Shown here: one piece after another, positions 1 to 13,025 of the stretch
Layout of the letters: the number at the start of each line of letters is the position of its first letter
Numbering within the stretch: position 1 is the stretch's first letter
Source of the DNA: Bacillus methanolicus
Lineage (GTDB): Bacteria; Bacillota; Bacilli; Bacillales; Cytobacillaceae
Reading direction: 5' to 3'
Assembly (NCBI RefSeq): GCF_028888695.1
Contig: NZ_PNFF01000002.1
Location: 891,001-955,000, forward strand
Length of the DNA stretch: 64,000 nucleotides
The notes under the pieces: generated by a model
The model's input: only the letters and a program-made list of their open reading frames with translations
The model's database searches: none
Told to the model about the DNA's origin: nothing
Translations under genes and position numbers: made by a program

Positions 1-285
1 ACCGGCGGAGGGTTTATTGAAAATATTCCACGCATGCTGCCGGAAGGGCTTGGTGCAGAAATTCACGAAGGTTCATGGCCGGTGCTGCCGATTTTCCATG
101 TGATGGAGTCTGTCGGAAACTTAGAGCGCGGCGAAATGTACAATATTTTTAATATGGGTATCGGCATGGTTTTAGCTGTGGATGAAAAAATAGCAGCTGA
201 TGTGATCGAGCATTTCAATAATAGTGGAGAAAAAGCTTATCAAATCGGAATTGTTACGGATCGAAACGGAATCGAAATTCGTTGA
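1..285 (+). CDS. purM: PurM, AIR synthase (3' part only)
   Basis: Phosphoribosylformylglycinamidine cyclo-ligase closes the imidazole ring of AIR using ATP in de novo purine synthesis (cytosol). The frame is open from base 1, so only the last 94 residues are here. The segment starting TGGGFIENIPRMLP is the conserved glycine-rich part of the C-terminal AIRS_C domain, and the later GIGMVLAV stretch is also typical. The TGA at 283-285 lies 16 nt before purN, so the genes belong to one pur operon. The first in-frame ATG, at 34, is internal and is not the gene start. Confidence 0.95.
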   Translation, partial: TGGGFIENIPRMLPEGLGAEIHEGSWPVLPIFHVMESVGNLERGEMYNIFNMGIGMVLAVDEKIAADVIEHFNNSGEKAYQIGIVTDRNGIEIR

Positions 286-301
286 AAAACGGAGGATAGT
301 C

Positions 302-904
302 ATGAAAAACATCGCCGTATTTGCTTCGGGAAGCGGCAGCAATTTTCAAGCGATACTTGATGCCATTAACAATGGGAGCCTTGAAGCCACTATCAAGCTT
401 CTTGTAAGCGATCAGAAAAATGCGTATGCAATTGAAAGGGCAAAGGCAGCCCAAATCCCGCAATTTGTTTTTACAGCAAAAGATTATATCAATAAAGAAG
501 AATACGAAAAAGAAATCGTGCACGAACTAAAGAAATATGGCGTCGAATTTATCGTTCTCGCAGGCTACATGAGGTTAATTGGTCCAACTTTATTAAAGGA
601 ATATGAGGGCCGAATCGTCAATATTCATCCATCCTTGCTTCCTGCTTTTCCGGGCAAGGATGCGATCGGACAGGCATTAGCGGCAAGGGTGAAGGTGAGC
701 GGTGTGACTATTCACTTTGTTGATGAAGGGATGGACACGGGGCCAATTATTGCCCAGCAGGCTGTTAGCATTGAAGATTGTGAGACTCGCGAAAGTTTAC
801 AAAGAAAAATTCAGGCCGTCGAGCACAAGCTATATCCTGAAGTATTGCAAAAGCTCTTTTCTGCATCAAAGGAGGAAGAACAATGGGAAAAAAGCGTGCA
901 CTAA
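302..904 (+). CDS. purN: PurN, phosphoribosylglycinamide formyltransferase
   Basis: Transfers a formyl group from 10-formyl-THF to GAR. The protein has 200 residues, the usual length. The start at 302 is chosen because GGAGGA (291-296) precedes it and the protein then begins [14 protein letters not shown] as in the family; an earlier in-frame codon at 224 lies inside purM. Visible motifs are the GSGSN phosphate loop (residues 10-14), [12 protein letters not shown] with the catalytic Asn107 and His109, and DEGMDTGPI with the catalytic Asp145. The 3' end overlaps purH by 22 nt, suggesting translational coupling. Confidence 0.97.
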   Translation: MKNIAVFASGSGSNFQAILDAINNGSLEATIKLLVSDQKNAYAIERAKAAQIPQFVFTAKDYINKEEYEKEIVHELKKYGVEFIVLAGYMRLIGPTLLKEYEGRIVNIHPSLLPAFPGKDAIGQALAARVKVSGVTIHFVDEGMDTGPIIAQQAVSIEDCETRESLQRKIQAVEHKLYPEVLQKLFSASKEEEQWEKSVH

Positions 905-2421
905 TCAGTGTCTCAAATAAAGAAAATATCGTGGAATTTGCCAGACAGCTAGCCGAACTCGGTTTTGAAATTATTTCAACGGGAGGTACAAAAAAGGTCC
1001 TTCAGGAAAATAAAATCCCTGTAATTGGCATCAGTGATGTTACTGATTTTCCGGAAATATTGGAAGGCCGGGTTAAAACGCTTCATCCGAAAATCCACGG
1101 AGCTCTTTTAGCTAAATTTGATGATAAAGATCATCAGCAGCAAATTGCCTATCATCAGATTAAGCCAATCCAGCTTGTTTGCGTGAATCTTTATCCGTTC
1201 CAGGAGACGATTGCAAAGCCTGATGCAACGGTCGAAGATGCGATAGAAAACATTGACATCGGCGGTCCGACAATGCTAAGAGCATCAGCGAAAAACCATG
1301 AGCATGTAACAGTCGTGGTCGATCCGGCTGATTATGAAACAGTTTTATCTGAATTAAGAAATTCCGGAGAAGTGCAAAAAGAGACGCGCCGGAAGCTTGC
1401 GGCAAAAGTTTTCCGCCATACAGCCGCTTATGATGCGTTAATAGCAGAATATATGACGGAATTGGTGGAGGAAAAAACACCTGAAAAATTAACGGTAACA
1501 TATGAGCTGAAACAACCGCTTCGCTACGGGGAAAACCCGCATCAAAAAGCTGCTTTTTATAGGAAGCCGCTAGGTTCAAAGTTCTCTATTGCCAATGCCG
1601 AGCAATTGCACGGAAAAGAGCTTTCCTATAACAATATCAACGATGCCGATGCCGCGCTGCAAATTGTAAAAGAATTTACAGAACCTGCAGCTGTGGCCGT
1701 AAAACACATGAATCCTTGCGGCGTTGGCACAGGTGAAACGATTTTTGACGCGTTTTCAAAAGCGTTTGAAGCAGATCCTGTTTCAATTTTTGGCGGAATT
1801 ATTGCTTTGAATCGTGAAGTGGACGCAGAAACGGCCAAGAAGCTTCATGAAATCTTCTTAGAAATTATTATTGCGCCTTCTTTTTCAACAGAAGCTCTTG
1901 AAATTTTAACATCGAAAAAGAATTTGCGTTTGTTGACTATTCCGTTTGGTGAACAGCAAGCCGGCGAATTAAAGCTTACCTCTATTGAAGGCGGCTTGCT
2001 CGTTCAGGAACAGGACGCGTTTACGCTTGACGATGCAACGATTTCTGTTCCAACAAAGCGGGAACCAACCGAAGAAGAATGGCAGGCTTTAAAGCTTGGC
2101 TGGAAAGTTGTTAAGCATGTAAAATCAAACGCAATTGTTGTAGCCGGCAAAGACATGACGCTCGGTATCGGCGCAGGGCAAATGAACCGGGTCGGGGCTG
2201 CGAAAATCGCTCTTGAACAGGCTGGTGAAAAAGCAAACGGAGCAGTGCTTGCATCTGATGCGTTTTTCCCAATGGATGATACTGTTGAAGCGGCAGCAAA
2301 AGCCGGAATTACAGCAATTATTCAGCCTGGCGGTTCGATCCGCGATGAAGATTCGATTAAGAAAGCAGATGAATACGGAATCGCCATGGTCTTCACTGGC
2401 GTAAGGCATTTTAAACATTAA
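883..2421 (+). CDS. purH: PurH, AICAR transformylase / IMP cyclohydrolase
   Basis: Bifunctional enzyme of the last two steps to IMP. Its 512 residues match the family. Residues 1 to about 195 form the MGS-like IMP cyclohydrolase domain (VSVSNK-like start, STGGT). The remainder is the AICAR formyltransferase domain, with the catalytic Lys274-His275 in the string VKHMNPCG and a conserved C-terminal DAFFPMDD stretch. The start is ATG 883 after GGAGGAAG (871-878), inside the end of purN. Operon member between purN and purD. Confidence 0.98.
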   Translation: MGKKRALISVSNKENIVEFARQLAELGFEIISTGGTKKVLQENKIPVIGISDVTDFPEILEGRVKTLHPKIHGALLAKFDDKDHQQQIAYHQIKPIQLVCVNLYPFQETIAKPDATVEDAIENIDIGGPTMLRASAKNHEHVTVVVDPADYETVLSELRNSGEVQKETRRKLAAKVFRHTAAYDALIAEYMTELVEEKTPEKLTVTYELKQPLRYGENPHQKAAFYRKPLGSKFSIANAEQLHGKELSYNNINDADAALQIVKEFTEPAAVAVKHMNPCGVGTGETIFDAFSKAFEADPVSIFGGIIALNREVDAETAKKLHEIFLEIIIAPSFSTEALEILTSKKNLRLLTIPFGEQQAGELKLTSIEGGLLVQEQDAFTLDDATISVPTKREPTEEEWQALKLGWKVVKHVKSNAIVVAGKDMTLGIGAGQMNRVGAAKIALEQAGEKANGAVLASDAFFPMDDTVEAAAKAGITAIIQPGGSIRDEDSIKKADEYGIAMVFTGVRHFKH

Positions 2422-2440
2422 TCATCAACTGGTAAATATG

Positions 2441-4065
<1,625 letters not shown>

Positions 4066-4088
4066 TTGAAGTTATCTCCTTTCATAAC

Positions 4089-4201
4089 AGGGCTGACTTT
4101 TAAGGGTCTGACTCTCTTAACAATGACAATGTATAGAATGGTTTTATTAGTGCTATATGTTGTATTGTAGGGGTCGACCCTTTTGCTTTTATGCCAGCCC
4201 T
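4089..4201. repeat. Intergenic element with AGGGCTGAC arms
   Basis: Ends are AGGGCTGAC (4089-4097) and GCCAGCCCT (4193-4201), complementary with one mismatch. Inside are GGGTCTGAC (4104-4112) and GGGGTCGACCC (4170-4180). The internal part containing ATGACAAT..ATAGAATGG also occurs at 39141-39232, so it is a dispersed repeat rather than a unique regulator. Confidence 0.7.
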
Positions 4202-4237
4202 TATCTTTGTTGTTTGAAAAATTGAGAAAAACGGGAA

Positions 4238-4516
4238 TTACGATGGATTATACGGAAGCATTTGATCCTCTTGTTCGTTGTTGCCGCGGATGTCATTGTT
4301 AACCGTCGTTTCTTGTGCTCTTTCAAACAGGGCAGTCACAGGACAAAAACGAACAATTCCTTCCGCCACCTTCATTGCCCCGATCAAAGCCATAAAAAGA
4401 TAAGAATCCCGCCAAGGCCTTTTTACAAGCTTCGCAGTGCTCCATGATAGAATTGTCAAGCCGATTGTAATCCGAATTAATGCATTTACAATTCCGATAT
4501 TTGTTTTTACATTCAT
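4238..4516 (-). CDS. DUF2892 (YgaP-like) membrane protein
   Basis: A 92-residue protein with two hydrophobic segments (about 8-30 and 40-65) and the typical N-terminal pattern NVGxxxxxxRxxxG, here NVKTNIGIVNALIRITIG. This is the DUF2892 / YgaP transmembrane domain, a small inner-membrane module sometimes fused to rhodanese. The C-terminal 25 residues are hydrophilic. Start ATG 4516 follows AAGGAGTG at the right distance; the GTG at 4528 falls within that SD. It stands alone between two plus-strand operons. Function not known. Confidence 0.85.
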   Translation of the reverse strand: MNVKTNIGIVNALIRITIGLTILSWSTAKLVKRPWRDSYLFMALIGAMKVAEGIVRFCPVTALFERAQETTVNNDIRGNNEQEDQMLPYNPS

Positions 4517-4682
4517 AAACGAAAACACTCCTTACAAAATTGTAATAATCAATTTACGATTCTTTAATGCGTTAAACAACGAAATATGATAATATATTAA
4601 ACAACCCTAAATGTAAGGGCTTTCTTTTGCGATATTACTGGCTTTTTAAAATAAAAATATTTCAAAAATGGGAGGGAGCAAG

Positions 4683-6425
4683 GTGCTGGAACAGCGTTAT
4701 CAGTGGAAAAATAAGCACTTGCGTGAACATGTTTCCGTTTTGGATGGAAAACTGCCACCGACGATACTTTTAAAAAACGCCCGTTATTTAAATCAAACAT
4801 TCCGCAAATGGATGACAGCAAATGTATGGATTTATAAAGACCGCATAGTCTATGTCGGCGAAAAAATGCCTGAAAACATAGAAGGATGTGAGACGATCGA
4901 TTGTTCTGATGTGCTTCTGGTTCCGGGTTATATTGAACCGCATGCCCATCCATTTCAGTTATATAATCCCCATTCATTTGCACGGTATGCATCACAATTC
5001 GGCACGACAACGTTGATTAATGACAATATGGTTATTGCTTTGCAATTAGAAAAAAAGAAAGCGTTTTCTTTATTGAGCGAATTGCGAAATATCCCTGTAT
5101 CAATGTATTGGTGGTGCCGATTTGATGCTCAAACAGAATTACTAAATGAAGAAAATGTTTTTTCGCATGGAAATATAAAAGCATGGCTTGACCATGATGC
5201 TGTTTTACAGGGCGGTGAATTGACCGGATGGCCGAAACTCCTTGACGGAGATGACATGATGCTCCACTGGATACAGGAAGCGAAAAGAATGAGGAAAAAG
5301 ATTGAAGGACATTTTCCGGGAGCCTCGGAAAAAACACTTGCAAAAATGATGCTATTGGGAGCAGATTGCGACCACGAAGCCATGACCGGGAAAGAAGTAT
5401 TGAACAGGCTGTTGCAAGGATATATGGTTTCGCTTCGTTATTCTTCTATTCGCCCTGATTTGCCGCAGCTTCTGGATGAAATCCATGAGATGGGAATCGG
5501 TGTGTACGATAAATTCATATTTACAACGGATGGAGCTTCATCTTCATTTTACGAACAGGGAATTATTGACCAGATGATCCGAATTGCAATTGAGAAAGGC
5601 GTCCCGCCAATTGATGCTTATAATATGGCAACCATTAACGTTGCGAAATATTATAATTTCGAACATTTGCATGGAAATATCGCGACAGGAAGAGTTGCTA
5701 ATATCAATTTTATATCAGATGAGAAGAATCCTACTCCTGTTTCCGTTCTTGCTAAAGGGAAATGGGTGAAGCGAGATGGAAAAGATTGCTGGGATAGTCC
5801 GTCTCTTGATTGGAGCGAAAATGGATTTGAACCGTTCTCAATCGATTGGGAATTGACTTCCGATGATTTGCAATTTTCCATGCCTTTCGGTATTAATATG
5901 GAAAATTCTGTTATTACAAAACCGTATTCCATAAACTTAGATGCTTCGGTTGATAAACTATCCATGTCACATGACGAATGTTTTTTCATGTTGATTGACC
6001 GAAACGGAAAATGGAGGATTAATACGCTTGTCAAAGGATTTGCACGTGAATTGCACGGACTCGCAAGTTCATTTTCTAATACCGGTGACATAATTTTAAT
6101 AGGCAAGAATAAACAGGATATGTTTGCTGCGTTTAATCGGATGAAAGAAATCGGAGGAGGTATCGTAATTTCTGAAAACGGGGAAATTGTGCTGGAAATT
6201 CCTCTTCAACTTAAGGGACTTATGTCTTCGAAAAATGTGGAGGATTTGATTAAGGAAGAAAAACAATTGCTGCAATACTTGCGAAAAAAAGGATATCGAT
6301 TTGCCGATCCGATCTATTCATTGTTGTTTTTTTCTTCAACCCACTTGCCCTATATACGGATTACCCAGCAAGGAATGTACGATGTCATGAATAAAATAGT
6401 ACTCTTTCCGTCAATAATGCGTTAA
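4683..6425 (+). CDS. yerA: YerA, adenine deaminase-like amidohydrolase
   Basis: Metal-dependent amidohydrolase of the adenine deaminase (Ade) family. The start GTG 4683 follows GGGAGGG (4670-4676) and gives 580 residues, the same length as I recall for B. subtilis YerA. The PHAHPF string has the metal-binding His87 and His89; a later GHFPGASE and the C-terminal ade-like domain follow. Position between purD and yerB matches B. subtilis. Whether it acts on adenine is unproven: YerA is a divergent paralogue, and the start of the substrate domain differs from classic AdeC. Likely purine salvage or a related deamination. Confidence 0.9.
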   Translation: MLEQRYQWKNKHLREHVSVLDGKLPPTILLKNARYLNQTFRKWMTANVWIYKDRIVYVGEKMPENIEGCETIDCSDVLLVPGYIEPHAHPFQLYNPHSFARYASQFGTTTLINDNMVIALQLEKKKAFSLLSELRNIPVSMYWWCRFDAQTELLNEENVFSHGNIKAWLDHDAVLQGGELTGWPKLLDGDDMMLHWIQEAKRMRKKIEGHFPGASEKTLAKMMLLGADCDHEAMTGKEVLNRLLQGYMVSLRYSSIRPDLPQLLDEIHEMGIGVYDKFIFTTDGASSSFYEQGIIDQMIRIAIEKGVPPIDAYNMATINVAKYYNFEHLHGNIATGRVANINFISDEKNPTPVSVLAKGKWVKRDGKDCWDSPSLDWSENGFEPFSIDWELTSDDLQFSMPFGINMENSVITKPYSINLDASVDKLSMSHDECFFMLIDRNGKWRINTLVKGFARELHGLASSFSNTGDIILIGKNKQDMFAAFNRMKEIGGGIVISENGEIVLEIPLQLKGLMSSKNVEDLIKEEKQLLQYLRKKGYRFADPIYSLLFFSSTHLPYIRITQQGMYDVMNKIVLFPSIMR

Positions 6426-6491
6426 AATATAAAAGTGATAAAGGAAAATGAATAACGGAAGAAGAGTTAGGGTATGTAGGAGTGTGTTTAT

Positions 6492-7538
6492 ATGGTAAAA
6501 AAATGGGTCGTTGCCGGATCCATTATGCTTCTGCTTTTGACAGGCTGCAACAAGCAGGAAAAAGCAGAAGTAGCCGGGGAAAAAGAATCAGATGAAGTGG
6601 TTCAGGAAGAAAAAACAGATACAGAGTTTTCCTACCAATTTCCTTTGACGGGAATCGGTACAGAAGAACAATCGACACGCCGGGCAATCGCAGTTGTAAT
6701 TAATAATCACCCTGCTGCCAGGCCGCAGTCAGGCTTGCAAAAAGCAGACATTGTTTATGAGGTGCTGGCAGAAGGGGATGTAACAAGGCTTCTTGCCGTC
6801 TTCCAAAGTGAAATGCCTGATCAGATTGGCCCTGTCCGTAGTGCAAGGGACTATCTTATCGAACTTGCCAAGGGGTTTAACAGCTTGTTTATTGCGCACG
6901 GTTACAGCCCTGAAGCCAAAAAAATGCTTGAACAAGGATATATTGACAACTTAAACGGGATGACTTATGATGGCACTCTGTTCAAGCGGGCAGATTTTCG
7001 AAAAGCTCCTCACAATTCATATATTTCTTTTGCAAATATTACAAAGGGAGCTGAGCTAAATAATTATGAATTAATGGAAAGTCCTGATCCGCTGAAATTT
7101 TATCAAAAAGAAGAGCTTGACCAGATAACTGGAAAGCAAGCTAGTTCCGTTATGATTTCTTATTTTTCCAATGATTTGTTTAATGTCAGCTACGAATATG
7201 ATCCTGAAATTGAGAAATACAGACGCTATACAAACGAAGAACAGACAGTAGACTATGAATCAAAAGAGCCGGTGCGTGTTGACAATATTTTGATTCTTGA
7301 AATGGAACATAAAGTGGTTGATAATTACGGCAGGCGCGATATCAACTTAACTTCAGGCGGCAAAGGATATTTGCTGCAAAAAGGGAAATGGAACGAAGTA
7401 GAATGGAGAAACGAGGACGGCAAAATTGTTCCATATTTCAATGGGAAAGAAGCATCCTTCGTGCCCGGAAAAACATGGGTCAATGTGATTCCATCTGATC
7501 CGGGATTAACGGAATCCGTTTCTTTTGAATCCAACTAA
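6492..7538 (+). CDS. yerB: YerB, DUF3048 lipoprotein
   Basis: A secreted lipoprotein of 348 residues. The signal peptide ends in the lipobox LLTGC with lipidated Cys19, followed by an acidic Lys/Glu linker (20-50). Residues about 55-190 form the DUF3048 N-terminal domain, with the conserved RPQSGLQKADIVYE and GPVRSARDY strings, and about 230-340 the C-terminal DUF3048 domain. Start ATG 6492 after GTAGGAGTG. It follows yerA in the same order as in B. subtilis. Function is not established. Confidence 0.93.
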   Translation: MVKKWVVAGSIMLLLLTGCNKQEKAEVAGEKESDEVVQEEKTDTEFSYQFPLTGIGTEEQSTRRAIAVVINNHPAARPQSGLQKADIVYEVLAEGDVTRLLAVFQSEMPDQIGPVRSARDYLIELAKGFNSLFIAHGYSPEAKKMLEQGYIDNLNGMTYDGTLFKRADFRKAPHNSYISFANITKGAELNNYELMESPDPLKFYQKEELDQITGKQASSVMISYFSNDLFNVSYEYDPEIEKYRRYTNEEQTVDYESKEPVRVDNILILEMEHKVVDNYGRRDINLTSGGKGYLLQKGKWNEVEWRNEDGKIVPYFNGKEASFVPGKTWVNVIPSDPGLTESVSFESN

Positions 7539-7572
7539 AATAATATTTCTAGCTTAAAAAGGGGTATTAAGT

Positions 7573-7881
7573 ATGCAAATTGATAAATTAAGAGGAAAGC
7601 AACTTGATCAATTGTTTAAGGCAATCCTTTCTTTAAGAGATTTGGAAGAATGCTACCGTTTCTTTGATGATCTTTGCACAGTCAATGAAATCCAGTCGCT
7701 GGCCCAGCGTTTAGAAGTAGCCCGCATGCTCCGTGAAGGAAATACGTATCATAAGATTGAAACAGAAACGGGAGCCAGCACTGCTACGATCTCACGCGTG
7801 AAGCGCTCTTTAAACTACGGAAATGATGCCTATGCAATTGCATTAGATCGAATAAAAGAACAAGAAACTGTAAGTGATTAA
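7573..7881 (+). CDS. yerC: YerC, TrpR/YerC-type DNA-binding protein
   Basis: A 102-residue protein of the TrpR-like YerC/YecD family. A helix-turn-helix lies at about residues 50-85 (MLREGNTYHKIETETGASTA then TISRVKRSL). Upstream helices would form the intertwined dimer. Start ATG 7573 follows AAGGGGTATTA. It is the last gene before a terminator at 7891, in the same place as in B. subtilis. Regulon unknown; it is not a tryptophan repressor in the usual sense. Confidence 0.93.
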   Translation: MQIDKLRGKQLDQLFKAILSLRDLEECYRFFDDLCTVNEIQSLAQRLEVARMLREGNTYHKIETETGASTATISRVKRSLNYGNDAYAIALDRIKEQETVSD

Positions 7882-7890
7882 ACATCTCTT

Positions 7891-7922
7891 AAACCGAAGA
7901 CTGGCTTCGGTTTTTTCTTTTT
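7891..7922 (+). terminator. Rho-independent terminator after yerC
   Basis: Stem AAACCGAAG (7891-7899) and CTTCGGTTT (7905-7913) with loop ACTGG, followed by TTTTCTTTTT. Confidence 0.9.
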
Positions 7923-7947
7923 GGATTACTTTTATCAATGCTATAAT
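7919..7947 (+). promoter_or_regulatory. Candidate sigma-A promoter for pcrB
   Basis: Perfect TATAAT at 7942-7947 with an extended TG at 7939-7940. A weak -35 (TTTGGA, 7919-7924) lies 17 nt upstream, overlapping the end of the yerC terminator. It separates the pcrB group from yerC. Confidence 0.65.
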
Positions 7948-7982
7948 GGTGTAATGGAAGTAATAATAGGAGGCAGTTGGCA

Positions 7983-8669
7983 ATGTATGATATTCGCGAG
8001 TGGCGCCATGTGTTTAAGCTCGATCCAAATAGATCCATAAACGATGAAGATCTCGAAAGAATCTGTGAATCCGGCACCGATGCTGTTATTGTAGGGGGAA
8101 CGGACGGCGTTACCCTCGAAAATGTTCTTGATTTAATGTCTAGAATTCGCAAATTTTCGGTTCCATGTGTGCTGGAGGTTTCAACCATTGAATCTGTCAC
8201 ACCGGGGTTTGATTACTATTTTATTCCAACTGTATTAAACAGCCGCGACCCTAAGTGGATCACAGGCTTGCATCAGCAAGCAGTGAAGGAATACGGGAAG
8301 ATTATGAACTGGGAAGAAATTATTATGGAGGGCTACTGTATATTAAATGAAGACTGTAAGGCTGCCCGGCTAACAAACGCAGATGTAAACCTTGATCAAG
8401 AGGATGTCGCGTCATTTGCGATGATGGCTGAAAAAATGTTCCATTTGCCGATTTTTTACCTTGAGTACAGCGGCAAATACGGTGATCCGGAATTAGTCCG
8501 CGAGGTAAAAGAAGTGCTCGAAGAAACGGTTCTTTTTTATGGCGGCGGAATTGAATCAGAAGAACAGGCAAAGGAAATGGCAGCCCATGCGGATGTAATC
8601 GTCGTCGGTAATGCTGTTTATAAAAATTTGGACAAGGCCTTAAAAACAGTCTCAGCAGTTAAATCATAA
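7983..8669 (+). CDS. pcrB: PcrB, heptaprenylglyceryl phosphate synthase
   Basis: Attaches a heptaprenyl chain to sn-glycerol-1-phosphate, making an archaeal-like ether lipid in Bacillales. The TIM-barrel protein has 228 residues, as in B. subtilis. The start ATG 7983 follows AGGAGG (7968-7973) by 9 nt; the TTG at 7977 is too close. Phosphate-binding strings are GGTDGVT (near 40), YFIPTVLNS (near 83) and FYGGGIES (near 185). First gene of a pcrB-pcrA-ligA-camS group. Confidence 0.95.
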   Translation: MYDIREWRHVFKLDPNRSINDEDLERICESGTDAVIVGGTDGVTLENVLDLMSRIRKFSVPCVLEVSTIESVTPGFDYYFIPTVLNSRDPKWITGLHQQAVKEYGKIMNWEEIIMEGYCILNEDCKAARLTNADVNLDQEDVASFAMMAEKMFHLPIFYLEYSGKYGDPELVREVKEVLEETVLFYGGGIESEEQAKEMAAHADVIVVGNAVYKNLDKALKTVSAVKS

Positions 8670-8677
8670 AATTCCGG

Positions 8678-8707
8678 TTGAAGAAGGCATAGTGTCTAAT
8701 GTAAAAT
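8678..8707 (+). promoter_or_regulatory. Candidate internal promoter for pcrA
   Basis: TTGAAG (8678-8683) and TAAAAT (8702-8707), 18 nt apart, lie in the 72-nt pcrB-pcrA gap, directly upstream of a LexA box. Together they suggest that pcrA can be transcribed apart from pcrB. Confidence 0.5.
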
Positions 8708-8708
8708 G

Positions 8709-8722
8709 AGAACAAACGTTCG
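8709..8722 (+). promoter_or_regulatory. LexA (DinR) box before pcrA
   Basis: AGAACAAACGTTCG matches the Bacillus LexA consensus CGAACRNRYGTTCG at 13 of 14 positions. It starts 2 nt after a candidate -10 and ends 19 nt before the pcrA start, a position suited to repression until DNA damage. Confidence 0.75.
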
Positions 8723-8741
8723 TATGGTGGTGAAAAATAAC

Positions 8742-10949
8742 ATGCAATTTTTAACTGATAAATTGTTGAGCGGATTGAATCCGCAGCAGCAAAAGGCCGT
8801 CAAGGCAACGGACGGGCCTCTTTTAATTATGGCCGGAGCCGGAAGCGGAAAAACGAGAGTGCTGACGCACCGCATTGCCTATTTGATGGTTGAAAAAGGA
8901 GTAAATCCGTTCAATATTCTGGCGATTACGTTTACAAACAAAGCGGCCCGTGAAATGAAGGAACGGATTCAACATTTGATGGGCGGTGCCGGAGAGGAAA
9001 TCTGGATATCAACCTTTCACTCCATGTGTGTAAAAATCTTGCGAAGAGATATTGACAGGATCGGATTTAACAGAAATTTTACCATTCTCGATGCAACAGA
9101 TCAGCAATCAGTGATTAAAGGTATTTTAAAAGACAAAAACATAGACCCGAAAAAGTTTGATCCGCGGGCGATTTTAGGGTCAATCAGCTCGGCAAAAAAT
9201 GAACTAATTGATCCTGAAGAATTTGCCAAGACAGCCGGAGGTTATTACGAACAGGTTGTCAGTGATGTCTACACTGAATACCAGAAACGGCTAAGCAAAA
9301 ATCAGGCGCTTGATTTCGATGATCTGATTATGACAACCATTCAACTGTTCAAGCGCGTTCCTGAAGTTCTTGAATATTATCAGCGAAAATTTCAGTACAT
9401 TCATGTCGATGAGTATCAGGATACGAATAAGGCACAATATATGCTTGTAAAGATGCTGGCAGCACGATTTAAGAACCTTTGTGTTGTCGGAGACTCGGAT
9501 CAGTCAATCTACCGCTGGCGAGGAGCGGATATTGCCAATATTTTATCATTTGAAAAAGATTACCCCAATGCACAGGTTATTTTATTAGAACAAAATTACC
9601 GCTCGACAAAAAGAATTTTGTCAGCGGCAAATGAAGTGATTGCCAATAACGTAAACCGCAAGCCTAAAAATCTTTGGACGGAAAATGCTGAAGGAAATAA
9701 GATTGTTTATTACAGGGCGGTTAGCGAACAGGCAGAAGCACAGTTTGTTGCGGGAAAAATTAAAGAAATGGTTGAAAGCGGGAAGCGTCGGCTATCTGAT
9801 ATTGCCATTTTGTACCGGACAAATGCCCAGTCGCGTGTAATGGAGGAAGTGCTGCTGAAATCAAACATCGAATATTCGATTGTCGGCGGTATTAAATTCT
9901 ATGACCGCAAAGAAATTAAAGATATCCTCTCTTATCTTCGCTTGATTGCCAATCCGGATGATGATATCAGCCTGCAGCGGGTTATCAACGTACCGAAAAG
10001 AGGCATAGGATCAAGCTCGATTGATAAAATTGCGAACTTTGCGCTGACCCATGATATGTCGATGTACCAGGCGCTGGAGGCAATTGACATGATTGGCTTG
10101 AGCCCAAAAATTGCGAAAGCTGCGGCTGAATTCCGCGATTTCATTCAAAATTATACAAGAATGCAAGAGTATTTATCTGTTACGGAACTTGTTGATGAAA
10201 TCCTTGATAAATCAGGCTACCGTGAAATGCTGAAAGCGGAAAAATCACTTGAAGCCCAGAGCAGGCTGGAAAACTTGGAAGAATTTCTATCTGTTACGAA
10301 AAACTTTGAAGAAACGAGTGAAGATAAAAGCTTAATAGCTTTTTTAACAGATTTAGCGCTTGTTGCAGATATTGACAGCCTTGATGAAGACGGCCAAAAA
10401 TCGGATGCGGTCGTGTTAATGACGCTGCACTCCGCAAAAGGGCTGGAATTTCCGGTAGTCTTTTTAATTGGCATGGAGGAAGGAGTATTCCCACACAGCC
10501 GTTCGTTAACGGAAGAAGCGGAAATGGAAGAGGAACGCCGTCTTGCCTATGTCGGAATCACACGTGCCGAAGAAGAGCTTTATTTAACTAACGCTCAGAT
10601 GCGGACGCTTTTTGGACAGACAAAAATGAATCGTGAATCCCGTTTTATTAAAGAGATCCCTGAAGATCTTTTAGAGGCAATTCATAAGGTTCAGAACGAG
10701 GCTGCTCCTTTTGGAATGACATCCAGACAACCCGAAAGGCGCCCGGTTTTGAGACCGGCGGCAGCCTCTACCGGAGGCGATCGTATCGACTGGAAAGTGG
10801 GCGACAAGGCCGAACATGGCAAATGGGGGATCGGCACCGTTGTCAGCGTAAAAGGCGATGGTGAAGGAACCGAGCTTGATATTGCTTTTCCGAACCCGAT
10901 TGGAATTAAGCGGCTGCTGGCAAAATTTGCACCGATTAAAAAAGTGTGA
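8742..10949 (+). CDS. pcrA: PcrA, ATP-dependent 3'-5' DNA helicase
   Basis: UvrD/Rep superfamily 1A helicase, essential in B. subtilis; unwinds DNA in repair, rolling-circle replication and removal of RecA filaments. Start ATG 8742 gives [17 protein letters not shown], the normal N-terminus, 735 residues; the ATG at 8706 falls in the promoter/LexA-box region. Motifs in order: Q-motif LNPQQQ, Walker A AGAGSGKT (about 33-40), DEYQDTN (motif II), [13 protein letters not shown] (III), motif [32 protein letters not shown]. The C-terminus has the [14 protein letters not shown] Tudor-like RNA polymerase-binding segment. Confidence 0.98.
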   Translation: MQFLTDKLLSGLNPQQQKAVKATDGPLLIMAGAGSGKTRVLTHRIAYLMVEKGVNPFNILAITFTNKAAREMKERIQHLMGGAGEEIWISTFHSMCVKILRRDIDRIGFNRNFTILDATDQQSVIKGILKDKNIDPKKFDPRAILGSISSAKNELIDPEEFAKTAGGYYEQVVSDVYTEYQKRLSKNQALDFDDLIMTTIQLFKRVPEVLEYYQRKFQYIHVDEYQDTNKAQYMLVKMLAARFKNLCVVGDSDQSIYRWRGADIANILSFEKDYPNAQVILLEQNYRSTKRILSAANEVIANNVNRKPKNLWTENAEGNKIVYYRAVSEQAEAQFVAGKIKEMVESGKRRLSDIAILYRTNAQSRVMEEVLLKSNIEYSIVGGIKFYDRKEIKDILSYLRLIANPDDDISLQRVINVPKRGIGSSSIDKIANFALTHDMSMYQALEAIDMIGLSPKIAKAAAEFRDFIQNYTRMQEYLSVTELVDEILDKSGYREMLKAEKSLEAQSRLENLEEFLSVTKNFEETSEDKSLIAFLTDLALVADIDSLDEDGQKSDAVVLMTLHSAKGLEFPVVFLIGMEEGVFPHSRSLTEEAEMEEERRLAYVGITRAEEELYLTNAQMRTLFGQTKMNRESRFIKEIPEDLLEAIHKVQNEAAPFGMTSRQPERRPVLRPAAASTGGDRIDWKVGDKAEHGKWGIGTVVSVKGDGEGTELDIAFPNPIGIKRLLAKFAPIKKV

Positions 10950-10980
10950 GATCCTTTTCACATTTAGTTTCTAACGATAA

Positions 10981-13011
<2,031 letters not shown>

Positions 13012-13025
13012 GAGGTGGAAATGCG

